NCBI GenBank assembly: GCA_026182355.1
Contig: JAPFBL010001928.1
Location: 4,721,001 to 4,785,000, forward strand
Direction of reading: 5' to 3'
DNA length: 64,000 nucleotides
DNA from: Hermatobates lingyangjiaoensis
Lineage: Eukaryota > Arthropoda > Insecta > Hemiptera > Hermatobatidae
This document shows positions 45,100 to 54,999 of the stretch, piece after piece. Both the position numbers and the translations under genes were made by a program. The notes under the pieces are model-generated. The model saw only the letters and a list, made by a program, of their open reading frames with translations. It was not told the DNA's origin and searched no databases. The first letter of the stretch is position 1. Every line of letters starts with the position of its first letter.

Positions 45100-47350
45100 A
45101 ATATGACGAGTTTTTCTACCAAAGATCTCAGCCCCATTTCTAGATATCTTATTGTTGTTCAGACGATATATTTTTTCTAGTTCACGTATTTACTGTTAAT
45201 TTTTGTTATACATATATAAATTTGTTTTATGCCAGGAATCGGTCAGTTTTTCTGGTTCAAATCAATTCAAAGCTAACATTTTGATTTAACAATATATTTG
45301 GAAGTTAAGCATGAAACAGATGTATGAAATTCCGAAAGTATATATAATAAACTATTACATTACAGGTTTAAAATGAATAATTTTAGGAATATAAACTTGA
45401 ACACAAATGTCACCTTAAATACGAATGTTCTAAGATAATATTATAAAGAACCATTCCTTTCATTAATGTTATTTTAAGCTACGTAAAATAAAATAAATAC
45501 TTTAATTTACAGGTTTTGTTAATTTTAAATATGCTTGATTGTGTATATACTTTTTGATTTTTTTACTTTTAAATTTTTTTTTGTTTTATTAAATATACTT
45601 ATTGTGCATATATCTTGATCCCTGTTAAGAATCTATAACAAACGCTTGGACCACTGCGAATCTTTGTTTTCATGGCTTAATAGCAAGAAATAGCCTTAAC
45701 AGTTATTCCTATCAATGGAATTCAGTGAATGTATTTTATTAATTGTCGGTATATTTCTTAACACTGAGTGACACAAGGGGTCAGGGGTCGTCTAGTATCT
45801 AATGATAATGGTTTATTTACAGTAAGGCCAAGTGTAGACCATTCACGAATTTTTATTGGTACTTTTTAAAAATCCGTGCCCGAACCACATGAAAATAGAA
45901 AATTATTTGTAAAATATTTTTTCAAGTGTGAGAATGTAACGTGATAAATCTGTTATCATATCATTATTAGGTGCTAAGTCTTTTGTTTACTACCTCCAGC
46001 AATGTCTATATTATCAACAACACTTTATTTCGGATATTCTTCTGATTTCGGATGATAAATCAATCCTAGAGCAGATTATCAAAGTGATTAATAAGGTTGA
46101 AAAACACATTTTTCACAAAGTCTTATAGTGACTTCGGATTGATATTGTAGTCTCTTTCTAATGTTGGAAAAATCGTAAAAGTATTGGACTACATTTAAGA
46201 GGGAGGTGGTTTTTTTTTCTATCTCATTATCAAAAGCTTATCAGAGCAAACTTTTGAAATAGATTAGAAGAGACAAGAGCTTCACAAACAAAATGAAAAA
46301 TGAAACCTAGAAAACTAGTTCAGGCATTGACAATACACTAGTAGATGAAATCTGCATTCCCCGTAATGCCGTAACATGACCATCCTTAACAAAAAGTAGA
46401 CGTTCAATAACAAATGGGCCACATTTGTTAACAAGGTGTCCATCTTAGGATAACACTAAAGGTGAAAGCTCGTAAATATTGTACATTTAATTTTTAAGAT
46501 GGCCATTTTCTCAATAATTCATTCATTAATGCCAATTGCTTTCTTTCAAAAGATTAAAAATAACATTTTTAAAAAAAAATAATTTTTTAGGCTTCTTTTT
46601 AGTAACTGGTATGCTATTTGTAGTTAGTTTAGAAGAGAACAGAAGCTAGCAAAAATAGTGCAACTATGACAAAAAAAAAATTAGTTAAGAACTGAGTTTG
46701 ACAGTAAACATTGTATTAATTGATAATGTAGAAGTACAAAGAAGATATTATTTTTCTTTATAATTATTTAACAATATAATTTAAAATATTAGATTTTTGC
46801 AAGTTTTTTTTAAAAATATACAATGGTTAAATTTTGACTTGAATGAATTCTAACTTGAAGTCTGTTGCAAAACTAAATTGGTAGATTATTGATCCTGGCC
46901 GGTACAATGGAGTTAAACTTGGGTAGACAATAAAGCATTTGAATGGCAAATGGGATAGCCAGAATACAAATCAATTCTACACTGTACAAAAAAAAAAACC
47001 TGTGAACACAAATGTTTGTGTCACTGTTTGCCTCTATAATATTCACGTACAGAAATATATAATATATTTGATCTTTCTGTGTAATTTATTAGTTTGTATT
47101 ATATGTAAATATATAAACAAATAAGGACATGTAAAAAAAAAAGAACAAGTCAAATTACAGAGAAAGAACACATAGGCATAACGATTAACTCGCTTCTTCA
47201 TTTTGACCCACGCCATCATCAAGAGTAGAAGTAGACTACCCGACTACTTTGTTAGTCTTGCCTTAACGGCAGTACCAGCCACGTCTATTCCTGATAATGG
47301 CGAAAATCAAATATAGAAGTGAATTCTATGTTCTTACGAAGTGTTCTTTC
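45100..47350. other. AT-rich stretch with old PLE end debris
   Basis: 45125-45215 is a decayed family A-like tail and 45230-45340 a decayed family H-like end (GAATCGGTCAGTTTTTCTGG). A broken family C-like core (CUGAUAAUGGCGAAAAUC) lies at about 47290. No gene seen. Confidence 0.45.
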
Positions 47351-47365
47351 TGTGTCATTTGACTT

Positions 47366-47517
47366 CACACACTCACACACACATTCACACACACACACAC
47401 ACACACACGCCCACGCCACACACACGCGCACACGCAACGCACACGACAATGCACACGACAGCGCACACGCACATGCGCGCACACAAACACACTCACACAC
47501 ACACTCACACACACACA

Positions 47518-47589
<72 letters not shown>
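47366..47589 (+). repeat. (CA)n-rich low-complexity tract
   Basis: Imperfect CA repeat with CACACG and CATGCG interruptions, perfect from about 47527. The frames over it are artefacts. Confidence 0.9.
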
Positions 47590-47590
<1 letters not shown>

Positions 47591-48309
47591 TTTATAAGAA
47601 CACTGTTTAATAAACACCCTCTATTATGTAAACATATATTTCACTTTTTCGTGGTATGGTCCAGAGTGACAAATAGTGTTTTTGGGTGTGAAACTTTAGA
47701 TATATATGATCTAAATATAAATTAACCATTTATAAAACAGTAAATCACGATTCCGTCAGTTTTCAAGGTTCAAATCAAACTTTCAAATGCTGACTTTAGG
47801 TTTTATTTAAGTCAAAAGTAAGATTTTTAAAGAAAAACCATTAACTTTTACATTACTACACCTTCGGAGGTAGTCAGTCACCCAAACCGCCAAGCCACAT
47901 ATCCCACAGGATTAACAAACAGCTTTTATTGAACCTAAGACCCCCCAACTGTCCTCAATTTGCTTATATAAACGAGAAAATTCACCCAAGAAGTTAGGTC
48001 TCTTTGGAGCAGACGATAGCACATTAAAGTTTTAATGTAATGTTGTGGGTTTGATCTCCACAAGTATCAAGTAATGGCTGTCCACAACGTGGCATACACC
48101 TTGCTGAGCATGGCTAGCTGACCTTGACTCAAGAAGTTATTCATCTCCTAAAGATGATTGTGACCATTCCAAACATATCAACTAGAGGAAATATATTTTA
48201 CTGTGTTGATGAAGTAACAAGTGTTATGTCTGTCAATTGGGATGATTGTTAGGAAATAGGAAGAAGTTAAGTTTTGCGTTATTTCCAATAATATATATAT
48301 ATATACTTA

Positions 48310-48520
48310 ACAGCCCAAACCAGACAGATAAAAAAATAAAAAAAAAACAACACAGAAAGAACGAGAACACTTACTGAATTAATATTTCGAACCGAAGTTC
48401 GTCTTCAGGAAGCGAGTAGAGGCGATGAAGGGACCTCTACTCTCTTCCTGATGGCGATCTTCGGTTCAAAATATTCATCTTGTAAGTGCTCTCGTTCTTT
48501 ATGTGTTGTTTTTTTTTAAT
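48310..48520. repeat. head-to-head inverted PLE ends, family D
   Basis: AACAACACAGAAAGAACGAG, AACACTTACT and the hammerhead on the left are mirrored by AGTAAGTGCTCTCGTTCTTT and GTGTTGTT on the right, around a short GAGTAGAGG/CCTCTACTC stem. Confidence 0.75.
48374..48412 (-). ncRNA. hammerhead motif, family D
   Basis: CUGAAGA, extra C, stem II GAAC/GUUC with a UUCG tetraloop, GAAA, AUAU. Stem I poor, as in other family D copies. The right-arm partner (about 48440-48480) has a broken core. Confidence 0.55.
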
Positions 48521-48626
48521 TTTCAGAAATAGAGTAGTATATATATATAACCAATTAAATGAAACGATTCTTCGAACTGAATAAACTAGAATTTTTAAAA
48601 GAACACACAGAAAAGAAATCACTGAA

Positions 48627-48669
48627 CTCACTACTATATTTCGATGTCCTCGTCGTCAGGAATAGATGT
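48627..48669 (-). ncRNA. hammerhead motif, family C variant
   Basis: Inverse-orientation relative of 35887-35929 with the same core. The sequence to its left (CTGAATAAACTAGAATTTTT) matches the region after the 35.9 kb copy, so both are ends of one element family. Confidence 0.5.
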
Positions 48670-48700
48670 GAATGGCTCCAAAGGCCGATAACGACTGTAT

Positions 48701-48736
<36 letters not shown>

Positions 48737-49032
48737 CAGGTGTATTTCGGCAGAAAGTCCCCTTTTAAGCATATTGTGTTGAAATTAATAGCTGATTCTT
48801 CATTCACGACTTTTTTACTTATCGCTTCTATTTTCCTCACGATCTTCCTTTCTGAAGGTGATAATTGCCAAAACAAGCTAGCAAACGACATTCAGAAGGC
48901 ACATAATAATAGGGGATTGCTGCTAGAACAATAAAAACACTTGATCGTGATATGTAAGTAAAGTGTTCAGTTGGCATTTAAACGCCAATATTGTATGTTA
49001 CCTGTACACTTAGTTAATATAAGTACCTTAAG

Positions 49033-49068
49033 AACCTGATGATGTCCTACGAGGCCAAAAGCTTGTTG
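49033..49068 (+). ncRNA. hammerhead-like motif, family J
   Basis: Stem I AAC/GUU, CUGAUGA, extra U, stem II GUCC/GGCC (one mismatch), AAAA instead of GAAA, stem III AGCU. Only copy seen. G12 lesion. Confidence 0.4.
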
Positions 49069-49333
49069 TATTAGTTCAGTTTAATAGTTAATTATATATA
49101 AATTATTCACGGTTGATTTTTTTTAACATTTTTTGGACAAAAAACACAAGTTTTTGTCCAAAAAAGTGTTGGATCTACTTAAAGGGTCGTGCTCCCCCTG
49201 TTTAGGCTACTACCAACCAAATCGATATCGTTTATGACGTCTCCAAGATTTACATTGCATATATATATATATATAGGTGTGTTCTCTAATCGGGGTTCGG
49301 TCAATTTTCCAGGATAAAAAATCAAACTCTCGT

Positions 49334-49374
49334 TGCCAACGTTTCGATTTTATTTAAAACCTTTTTCATAGGCA
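49334..49374 (-). ncRNA. hammerhead-like motif, variant core, family H, best copy
   Basis: Stem I UGCC/GGCA (4 bp), core UAUGAAAAA, stem II GGUUUU/AAAAUC, intact GAAA, palindromic ACGU, U at the cleavage site. Only the CUGANGA half of the core departs from the consensus. Confidence 0.55.
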
Positions 49375-49499
49375 TCTTCTCCATACACTCTTCTTATATC
49401 CTCATAAAACCCCATATTTCTTCTTATATAAACCCAAATATATATATAACAGATTCAATAATATATATATACTAGATTTGTAAAAGTTATAAATAGTGA

Positions 49500-50210
49500 A
49501 ATACGTAAAAAATATTCAAACAATATTTTAAAAACAAATTATTCAAAAAAAATCATCTGAAAACACCTGGGCGATCAGAAGTTTGGTATGAAGTATTCCT
49601 CTCTTCACTGTCATCTTAGACCTTCAAATCCTAAAATACTGTAAATTATTGATACAGGTATGCTTACTGTACAGTTTTATATTAATCATTGTTCATATTT
49701 AAGTACAGTTTTGTTCTTTAATAATTATTTCTAATAATTATATTATAACTGTAATTCAGATACTATTGTCTGTTAAAAATTATTCTTCCTATATTCATTC
49801 ATGGATTAAGTTCAATTATTATAATGAATTTATCCATTTTTAATGTGCTGAGTTAATATCAATTCACTTGATAATTAGTACTGAACTCAACAAACGAAAA
49901 ATTACAAGCAAATATACAATTTTATAAAAACAAAGAAACCTGTTAAACTAATTATTATTAATTATTTTTTGTTCATCCTTGCGAGGCAGGCCTGCTATCA
50001 AATAATGAGGTGAATGAGAGCATTGTGGCATCTCATATCAGATTATTTATTTAATGATGAAATAAAACGATTTTTCTAATTTTTTTAATTGAAGAGTAAA
50101 TTTGTGTACATTAATAGAGCGTACACTATTGACCATAGAGATGGTCAATATACATTTGGATTATTTTTATCTAAAGTTTCAAATTGTAAAACTGGGCCAT
50201 ATCTCGAGAA
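49500..50210. other. AT-rich stretch, no gene recognised
   Basis: Nothing supportable. Confidence 0.6.
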
Positions 50211-50219
50211 TGTGAAATT

Positions 50220-50246
50220 CTCTCTCTCTCTCTCTCCTCCCTCTCA

Positions 50247-50325
<79 letters not shown>
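50220..50325 (+). repeat. (TC)n-(TA)n microsatellite
   Basis: TC-rich tract to about 50280, then TA units. A family A tail fragment follows at 50330-50385. Confidence 0.9.
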
Positions 50326-50330
<5 letters not shown>

Positions 50331-50414
50331 AGATTTCACATAAACACGTGAAATAACAATCAATGATCAAACCACAAAATGGAAAGGGAAAAAAGAGTAA
50401 AATCTTTCCCTATC

Positions 50415-50448
50415 TCTCCTGAAGACGGTTCAAACCAAAAATTAGAGA
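50415..50448 (+). ncRNA. hammerhead motif, family B, G12 lesion
   Basis: Same as 37364-37397, including AAAA in place of GAAA. The shared lesion indicates both derive from one defective source. Confidence 0.6.
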
Positions 50449-50574
50449 CTGTAAGTGTGTTATTTTGATTTCTCTATGTTTCTTTTTCTATATTGAACTA
50501 TATTTGTCCATTTTGGATCGTATTTCCAACGAAAGAGTATATATATATATATATATATATATATTACATACAAA

Positions 50575-51010
50575 ATTAAAGGTTATCAGAATTCGGTCAG
50601 TTCTTCAGGTTGAAATTAATCTCTCATTGCCAATGTTTCGGTTTTTATTTAAAACCTTTTTTATAGGCAGAAGTATAAAATTTTGAAACAGAAAAACTAA
50701 TTATTACTTTAGAGATTATTATACAAAGAAAAATAGTTTATGGATTTCAACAATAACTGTTTAGTTTGAATGAACACGTGACAATTGTTCATTCAACTAC
50801 AAGTGACAAGTGACACAGTGTCACGTGTTCATTCAAACTAGACAGCTGTTGTTCAAATCCACAGGATTATTTTTCTTTGTAAAATAATCTCTAATGTAAT
50901 ACTCAGTTTCTTCTCGTTGGGAATGAGAGCTTTATTTGATCCTTAAGAACCGACTGAGTCTTGATAAACTTTAGTTTTCTTTCTATTTCACGGTCCATAC
51001 GTTTATCATT
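50575..51010. repeat. head-to-head inverted PLE ends, family H, long arms
   Basis: The left arm begins GGTTATCAGAATTCGGTCAG. The right arm ends with the mirrored GACTGAGTCTTGATAAACTT and CGGTCCATACGTTTATC. The centre contains nested ACACGTGACAATTG / GTGACACAGTGTCACGTGT inverted repeats and GAATGAACACGTGACA. Longer 3' UTR is retained than at 19 kb. Confidence 0.75.
50628..50669 (-). ncRNA. hammerhead-like motif, variant core, family H
   Basis: Stem I UGCC/GGCA, core UAUAAAAAA, stem II GGUUUU/AAAACC, GAAA, then ACAU for ACGU. More decayed than 49334-49374. Confidence 0.45.
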
Positions 51011-51085
51011 ATATATATATATATAATAATATATATATATATATTCATTCCTTCATTCCTTCTCCTTTTTATTTTTTTTTTCTTC

Positions 51086-51121
51086 TCTCCTGAAGACGGC
51101 AAGACGCCGAAATTATTGAGA
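51086..51121 (+). ncRNA. hammerhead ribozyme motif, family B-like, intact core
   Basis: Stem I UCUC/GAGA, CUGAAGA, extra C, stem II GGC/GCC with an AAGAC loop, GAAA. Stem III segment AUUAU, U at the cleavage site. Stem II differs completely from the other family B copies yet pairs. Confidence 0.65.
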
Positions 51122-51164
51122 TTCGGAGTGTTAGTCCTTTTTCTTGTGTTCTCTAGCTGTAACT

Positions 51165-51171
<7 letters not shown>

Positions 51172-51225
<54 letters not shown>
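51172..51225 (+). repeat. (TA)n microsatellite
   Basis: About 27 TA units, flanked on the right by a small family H tail hairpin (51226-51325). Confidence 0.9.
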
Positions 51226-51227
<2 letters not shown>

Positions 51228-51411
51228 ACAGATTCAATAATATATCGACCGTTTGATAGAATAGGTTTGTTATCTAATCGGGATTTGGTCAATTTGACCG
51301 AATCCCGATTAGATAACACACCTATATATTTATAATGAAACAGTCCAGCGGACTGTTAAATAAAAACCAATTAAAAAGAAGATGAGTCGCCGCTCTGCCT
51401 TTCTGCGGGAC

Positions 51412-51455
51412 TCTTCGCCTCCTGATGATGGCAATGGTCGAAATATAGAAGTGAG
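51412..51455 (+). ncRNA. hammerhead ribozyme motif, family C, intact core
   Basis: CUGAUGA, extra U, stem II GGC/GUC (one G-U) with AAUG loop, GAAA, self-complementary AUAU, A at the cleavage site. Stem I pairs CUUCGCCUC with GAAGUGAG at most positions. Confidence 0.68.
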
Positions 51456-52120
51456 TTATTCCTGTGTCTATCTGTGTGCTATCTTCTTTTTAATTATATA
51501 TATATATATATAAGGCCTTAATTAAGGCCTTATATACATTTTAATCTAAGGCCTTAGAGCATTGTTTCCAAATTTGTTTCATTGTGGTAAATTAATCCAT
51601 CTATTACATCAAGTGTTATTTTGATTATTATTTATATATATATATATATATATATAATTGGCGTGTGTTTGTGTATTTGTGTGCGCAATCAAGTCACACA
51701 GAAAAAACACATAGTACGTGTACTTACACTTTGTGTGGTAATAGTTTATTAAAAAAACCTGAAAGTGCAGGTAATTGAGTGGTGTGGGCAATAGCGGTGC
51801 GAAACAGAGGGGTCAGCTGATTACGGTCTATCTACCCGACTACGGTTCAGTGACCGACCTACATCTTTCCTACTCCAGGCTCTCCGTATTCTTTCGCCAG
51901 CTAGCTCACTCAATCCCTTTAACAAATTAGTCATTTCGAATGTATTTCTATACATCTGTGCAGACAATCACCAAAGCGCACTATTCATAAGTGTTTCAGA
52001 ATGAAATTCACTTCTCCCATGAAACTTCATATCCATATGAGTAAAAATACCACTCTTCCCTCCCACTCTTCTCAACTCCTCACCAGATGTTTTCTGCATC
52101 TAGTGTTTAGTTGGGTTTTT

Positions 52121-52163
52121 TACTCTGACGAAGACCGCTTGTTACGGTTGAAAAATCTTAGTC
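52121..52163 (+). ncRNA. hammerhead motif, family A
   Basis: CUGACGA, extra A, stem II GACCG/CGGUU, GAAA intact. Stem III AAAUCU and stem I UACU/AGUC each carry one change. Solo plus-strand copy with about 70 bp of family A 3' UTR upstream. Confidence 0.6.
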
Positions 52164-52209
52164 TTATTTTCCCATTTCTCATTGTGGTTTGATCATTGAT
52201 CTATAAGAG

Positions 52210-52765
52210 TATATTACACTTTAGGATAAATTAAATAAAGTTCATTTTTGAATTTTATTTGTGTATGCAACTTAGAAATACACAATAAATAATTTTTAAC
52301 TGAAATGAATTCAAGAAACCCGATAATTTTCCTTAGCTGTGTTATTTAAAATATTATTATTTCAATCAAAACTTGACTGCACATTGTAAATACTGTTCTA
52401 TTTACTTAGTTTTTATTATGTTTTCATAGGTTTGTTTTTTCTGCTAGACTCTCTAAATCAAATTTAAAATTATCATTTCAATCAATATTTTCAAACTAAT
52501 CAAGAAGTATAATGTTGTGAAAGAACTTCAACTTTTTTCAGTATGAGCCCATGTATATAAACTACTACAAAAAAATATTGCAAATTAATAATTATTCAAA
52601 GATAATAAAGGTATTATTTTCATAATATTTATGTAAACTATATATTATGTAAATATCGCTTACAATATTTGATGTAGTTTTGAAGATATCTAAAATTATA
52701 GACAAAGCATTGGTAATTGTTGTTTTAAAAATTGTTTGACACTGAACCAAACCTTGATAAAGAAA
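52210..52765. other. AT-rich stretch, no gene recognised
   Basis: Nothing supportable. Confidence 0.6.
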
Positions 52766-52769
52766 AATA

Positions 52770-52805
<36 letters not shown>

Positions 52806-52896
52806 AATTCAATAATTTATTAACCGTCTGATAGAATAGATGTGTTATTTAATCGGGATTCGATCATTTTTCTACGTTCAAAGATCAAACTCTCTT

Positions 52897-52936
52897 TGCC
52901 GACGTGTCTGTTATATTAAAAACCTTTTTCATAGGC
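52897..52936 (-). ncRNA. hammerhead-like motif, variant core, family H, left arm
   Basis: Stem I UGCC/GGCA, core UAUGAAAAA, stem II GGUUUU with AUAACA, then GACAC for GAAAC. Decayed relative to its partner. Confidence 0.42.
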
Positions 52937-52974
52937 AGAAGTAAGAATTTTCTTTTTCAAAAAATTCTTCCTTC

Positions 52975-53014
52975 TGCCTATGAAAATGGTTTTAAATATA
53001 GCCGAAACGTCGGC
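52975..53014 (+). ncRNA. hammerhead-like motif, variant core, family H, right arm
   Basis: Stem I UGCC/GGCA, core UAUGAAAAU, stem II GGUUUU/AUAGCC, GAAA, palindromic ACGU, C at the cleavage site. Confidence 0.5.
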
Positions 53015-53173
53015 AAAGGGAGTTTGATTTTTAAACATAGAAAATTTACCGAATCCAGATTAAATAACACATCTATTCTATCAGACGGTTAATAAATTAT
53101 TGAATTTGTTTTATATATATGTATATATATATATACTATTTTTCTTATATATATATATATAAGTTGGGTTTTT

Positions 53174-53216
53174 GACTCTGGCGAAGACTGCTTGTTACGG
53201 TTGAAAGATCTTAGTC
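53174..53216 (+). ncRNA. hammerhead motif, family A, A6 lesion
   Basis: CUGGCGA instead of CUGACGA. Stem II GACUG/CGGUU, GAAA, AGAUCU and stem I otherwise intact. Confidence 0.55.
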
Positions 53217-53335
53217 TTGTTTTCCCATTTCTTATTGTGGTTTGATCATTGATATATATATATATATATATACAAAACACTTTTTGTATATATATATATT
53301 TGTATGTACAACACCGACTCTTGGGGAATTGTTAA

Positions 53336-54289
53336 AAACAGGTTGATACAGTACTGGACCATTTCAATTCGTTCCATTCAAAATTAAAATTTGTAATAGA
53401 ATTAGAAAAAGATCGTAGCCTCCCATTTCTAGATACAATAGTATACAGAAATCCGGAGGGTAGCCTAGTTGTCGATTGGTGGCGTAAACCACAAAAATCT
53501 GATAGATACCTAAATTTTTTATCCCACCACCCTCTAAAACACAAAATTAACACTACATTAGCTTTGAAACATAGAGCCATACATTTATGTGATAATCAAT
53601 TTATACAGAAAAATTTGAATATAGTAAAAAATATATTGAAACAAAACAATTACCCGCACCATTTAATAAATAAAATAATGCGATCAACAGTTAGTAACCA
53701 TAATGAAATAACTCCACAGGTAGACGCTAATAGAAATATAACACCGGATTTAAACACTGAAGAAGGTAATGAAATAAATCAGCACTCCAGTAATAATGGC
53801 CTCACCAACTCACCACAGTATAGATCAGTGACATATGTGAAAGGACTGACAGAACAGATTGGAAAAATACTTAAGGAAGCTAACTTTAAAATAACATATA
53901 AAGTAAAGAAAAAATTAAATACATGCATTTTTACGAACACCAAATCACCTATCAACAAACTAATTAAAAGCAATATAATATATTCTATTCCTTGCAATAA
54001 TTGTAATAATGTATACATAGGTCAAACCAAACAATATCTAAAAGATAGATTAGCTTTACACAAATCGAATTTTAAAAATAAAAAAATGTTTTGTGCCCTA
54101 GCCTCGCATGCAATTAAAAATCAACACACATTTCAATTTGAGAATGCATCAATTTTAGATTATGAAACTTCATACAATAAAAGATTGATAAAAGAAATGA
54201 TACATATCAAAAATACTAATAATACTTGCAATAGAAAAACAGATACAGACAATTTAAGTAGGATTTATAGTTCCATCATAAATAGTTAA
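53336..54289 (+). CDS. PLE RT tail plus GIY-YIG endonuclease (partial)
   Basis: Open for 317 codons from 53336 (in-frame stop just upstream at 53333-53335), with no true start because the 5' part of the element is missing. Residues 2-60 continue the RT after the YVDD box: VDTVLDHFNSFHSKLKF, LPFLDTIVYRN, WWRKPQKSDRYLNFLSHHP. A linker of about 100 residues rich in Asn/Thr follows. GIY-YIG: IIYSIPC at 214-220, VYIG at 226-229, R238, H242, Glu287. The linker Cys cluster of the 33 kb type is reduced to C197 and the CNNC at 220-223. All GIY-YIG residues appear intact and there are no internal stops, yet without the RT core it is not autonomous. Confidence 0.82.
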   Translation, partial: KQVDTVLDHFNSFHSKLKFVIELEKDRSLPFLDTIVYRNPEGSLVVDWWRKPQKSDRYLNFLSHHPLKHKINTTLALKHRAIHLCDNQFIQKNLNIVKNILKQNNYPHHLINKIMRSTVSNHNEITPQVDANRNITPDLNTEEGNEINQHSSNNGLTNSPQYRSVTYVKGLTEQIGKILKEANFKITYKVKKKLNTCIFTNTKSPINKLIKSNIIYSIPCNNCNNVYIGQTKQYLKDRLALHKSNFKNKKMFCALASHAIKNQHTFQFENASILDYETSYNKRLIKEMIHIKNTNNTCNRKTDTDNLSRIYSSIINS

Positions 54290-54623
54290 AGATGCAATGT
54301 TATCTAGTTTATATTTTTAAGGATTGTTAAAATAATAATTTATTATAAATGTATTATAGATATATATTATGGTGATACATATTATAATAGATATATATTA
54401 TAATATGTGTATAAGTATATATGTTTATATATAATGGATTGTACTAAAAAAACAGTGGTTCAATAATTTGTCGCTTGGAACAGCACATGTAATGACAGTT
54501 AACGGTTGTTTGTAAATGTAACAGAACCAAGCCTTCAGTAAGTTCTTTTTTCAATTTGTTTATGATGTTTTTAAAGTAGAAATGAAAAAATGTCCATTGT
54601 TTATTGTTTTTTGTTAGTTTATA

Positions 54624-54661
54624 GCCCTGAGGATGTCTTGAAATAAAGACGAAACGTTGGC
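54624..54661 (+). ncRNA. hammerhead ribozyme motif, family G, intact core
   Basis: Stem I GCC/GGC, CUGAGGA, extra U, stem II GUCUU/AAGAC (perfect 5 bp) with a GAAAUA loop, GAAA, palindromic ACGU, U at the cleavage site. It lies 335 bases after the GIY-YIG stop. Confidence 0.78.
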
Positions 54662-54813
54662 AAAAAGGTGATTCCATATATTTACCCTGACCAAACTCCG
54701 AGAAAAAGAAAAAGTGTTTTGTGAATATTTTGTGGTCAAGAAAACAGTACCGTATTATATATATATAAAATAAATTCAAAACGAAGGAAACACACAGAAA
54801 GACGCAGACATAA

Positions 54814-54855
54814 CTCACATCGATATTTCGACCATCGTCGTCATCAGGAGGTGTG
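54814..54855 (-). ncRNA. hammerhead ribozyme motif, family C, intact core
   Basis: Minus strand: CUGAUGA, extra C, stem II GAC/GUC with a GAUG loop, GAAA, AUAU, C at the cleavage site. Stem I CACACCUC against GAUGUGAG pairs at six of eight positions. The upstream side continues into ACTCTTTGCTCTTCACACC, shared with 51.4 kb. Confidence 0.7.
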
Positions 54856-54962
54856 AAGAGCAAAGAGTCCCGCAAGAGGGCAGGGCGGTGACTCATGTAT
54901 GTTTTCTTCGTTTTGAATTTATTTTATTTAAAAAAGTCCGATGGACCGTTTCTTTTAATTGG

Positions 54963-54993
<31 letters not shown>

Positions 54994-54999
54994 AATTGT

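Larger units (their letters stand above)
52800..53115. repeat. head-to-head inverted PLE ends, family H, near-complete palindrome
   Basis: Arms of about 150 bp (52800-52953 and 52962-53115) share AAACAAATTCAATAATTTAT, TAACCGTCTGATAGAATAGA and the variant ribozymes, meeting in an 8-bp A/T-rich centre. (TA)n on both outer sides. Confidence 0.82.
53336..54755 (+). mobile_element. 5'-truncated Penelope-like element with downstream hammerhead (family G)
   Basis: In order: RT C-terminal region from 53336, GIY-YIG ORF to 54289, a 3' UTR of about 335 bp, the family G hammerhead at 54624-54661, then about 95 bp to (TA)n at 54755. It is only weakly related to the 33-35 kb PLE and represents a separate lineage. 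The ORF is AT-rich with many Asn/Lys codons, unlike the GC-richer 33-35 kb copies. Confidence 0.85.

Noticed and set aside
47285..47617. Cys/Val- and His/Thr-repeat frames of 74-110 codons
   Set aside because: Translation of the (CA)n microsatellite.
48000..48130. tRNA-like SINE (GGGTTTGATCTCC B-box-like motif)
   Set aside because: No A box at the right distance and no tail or duplication.
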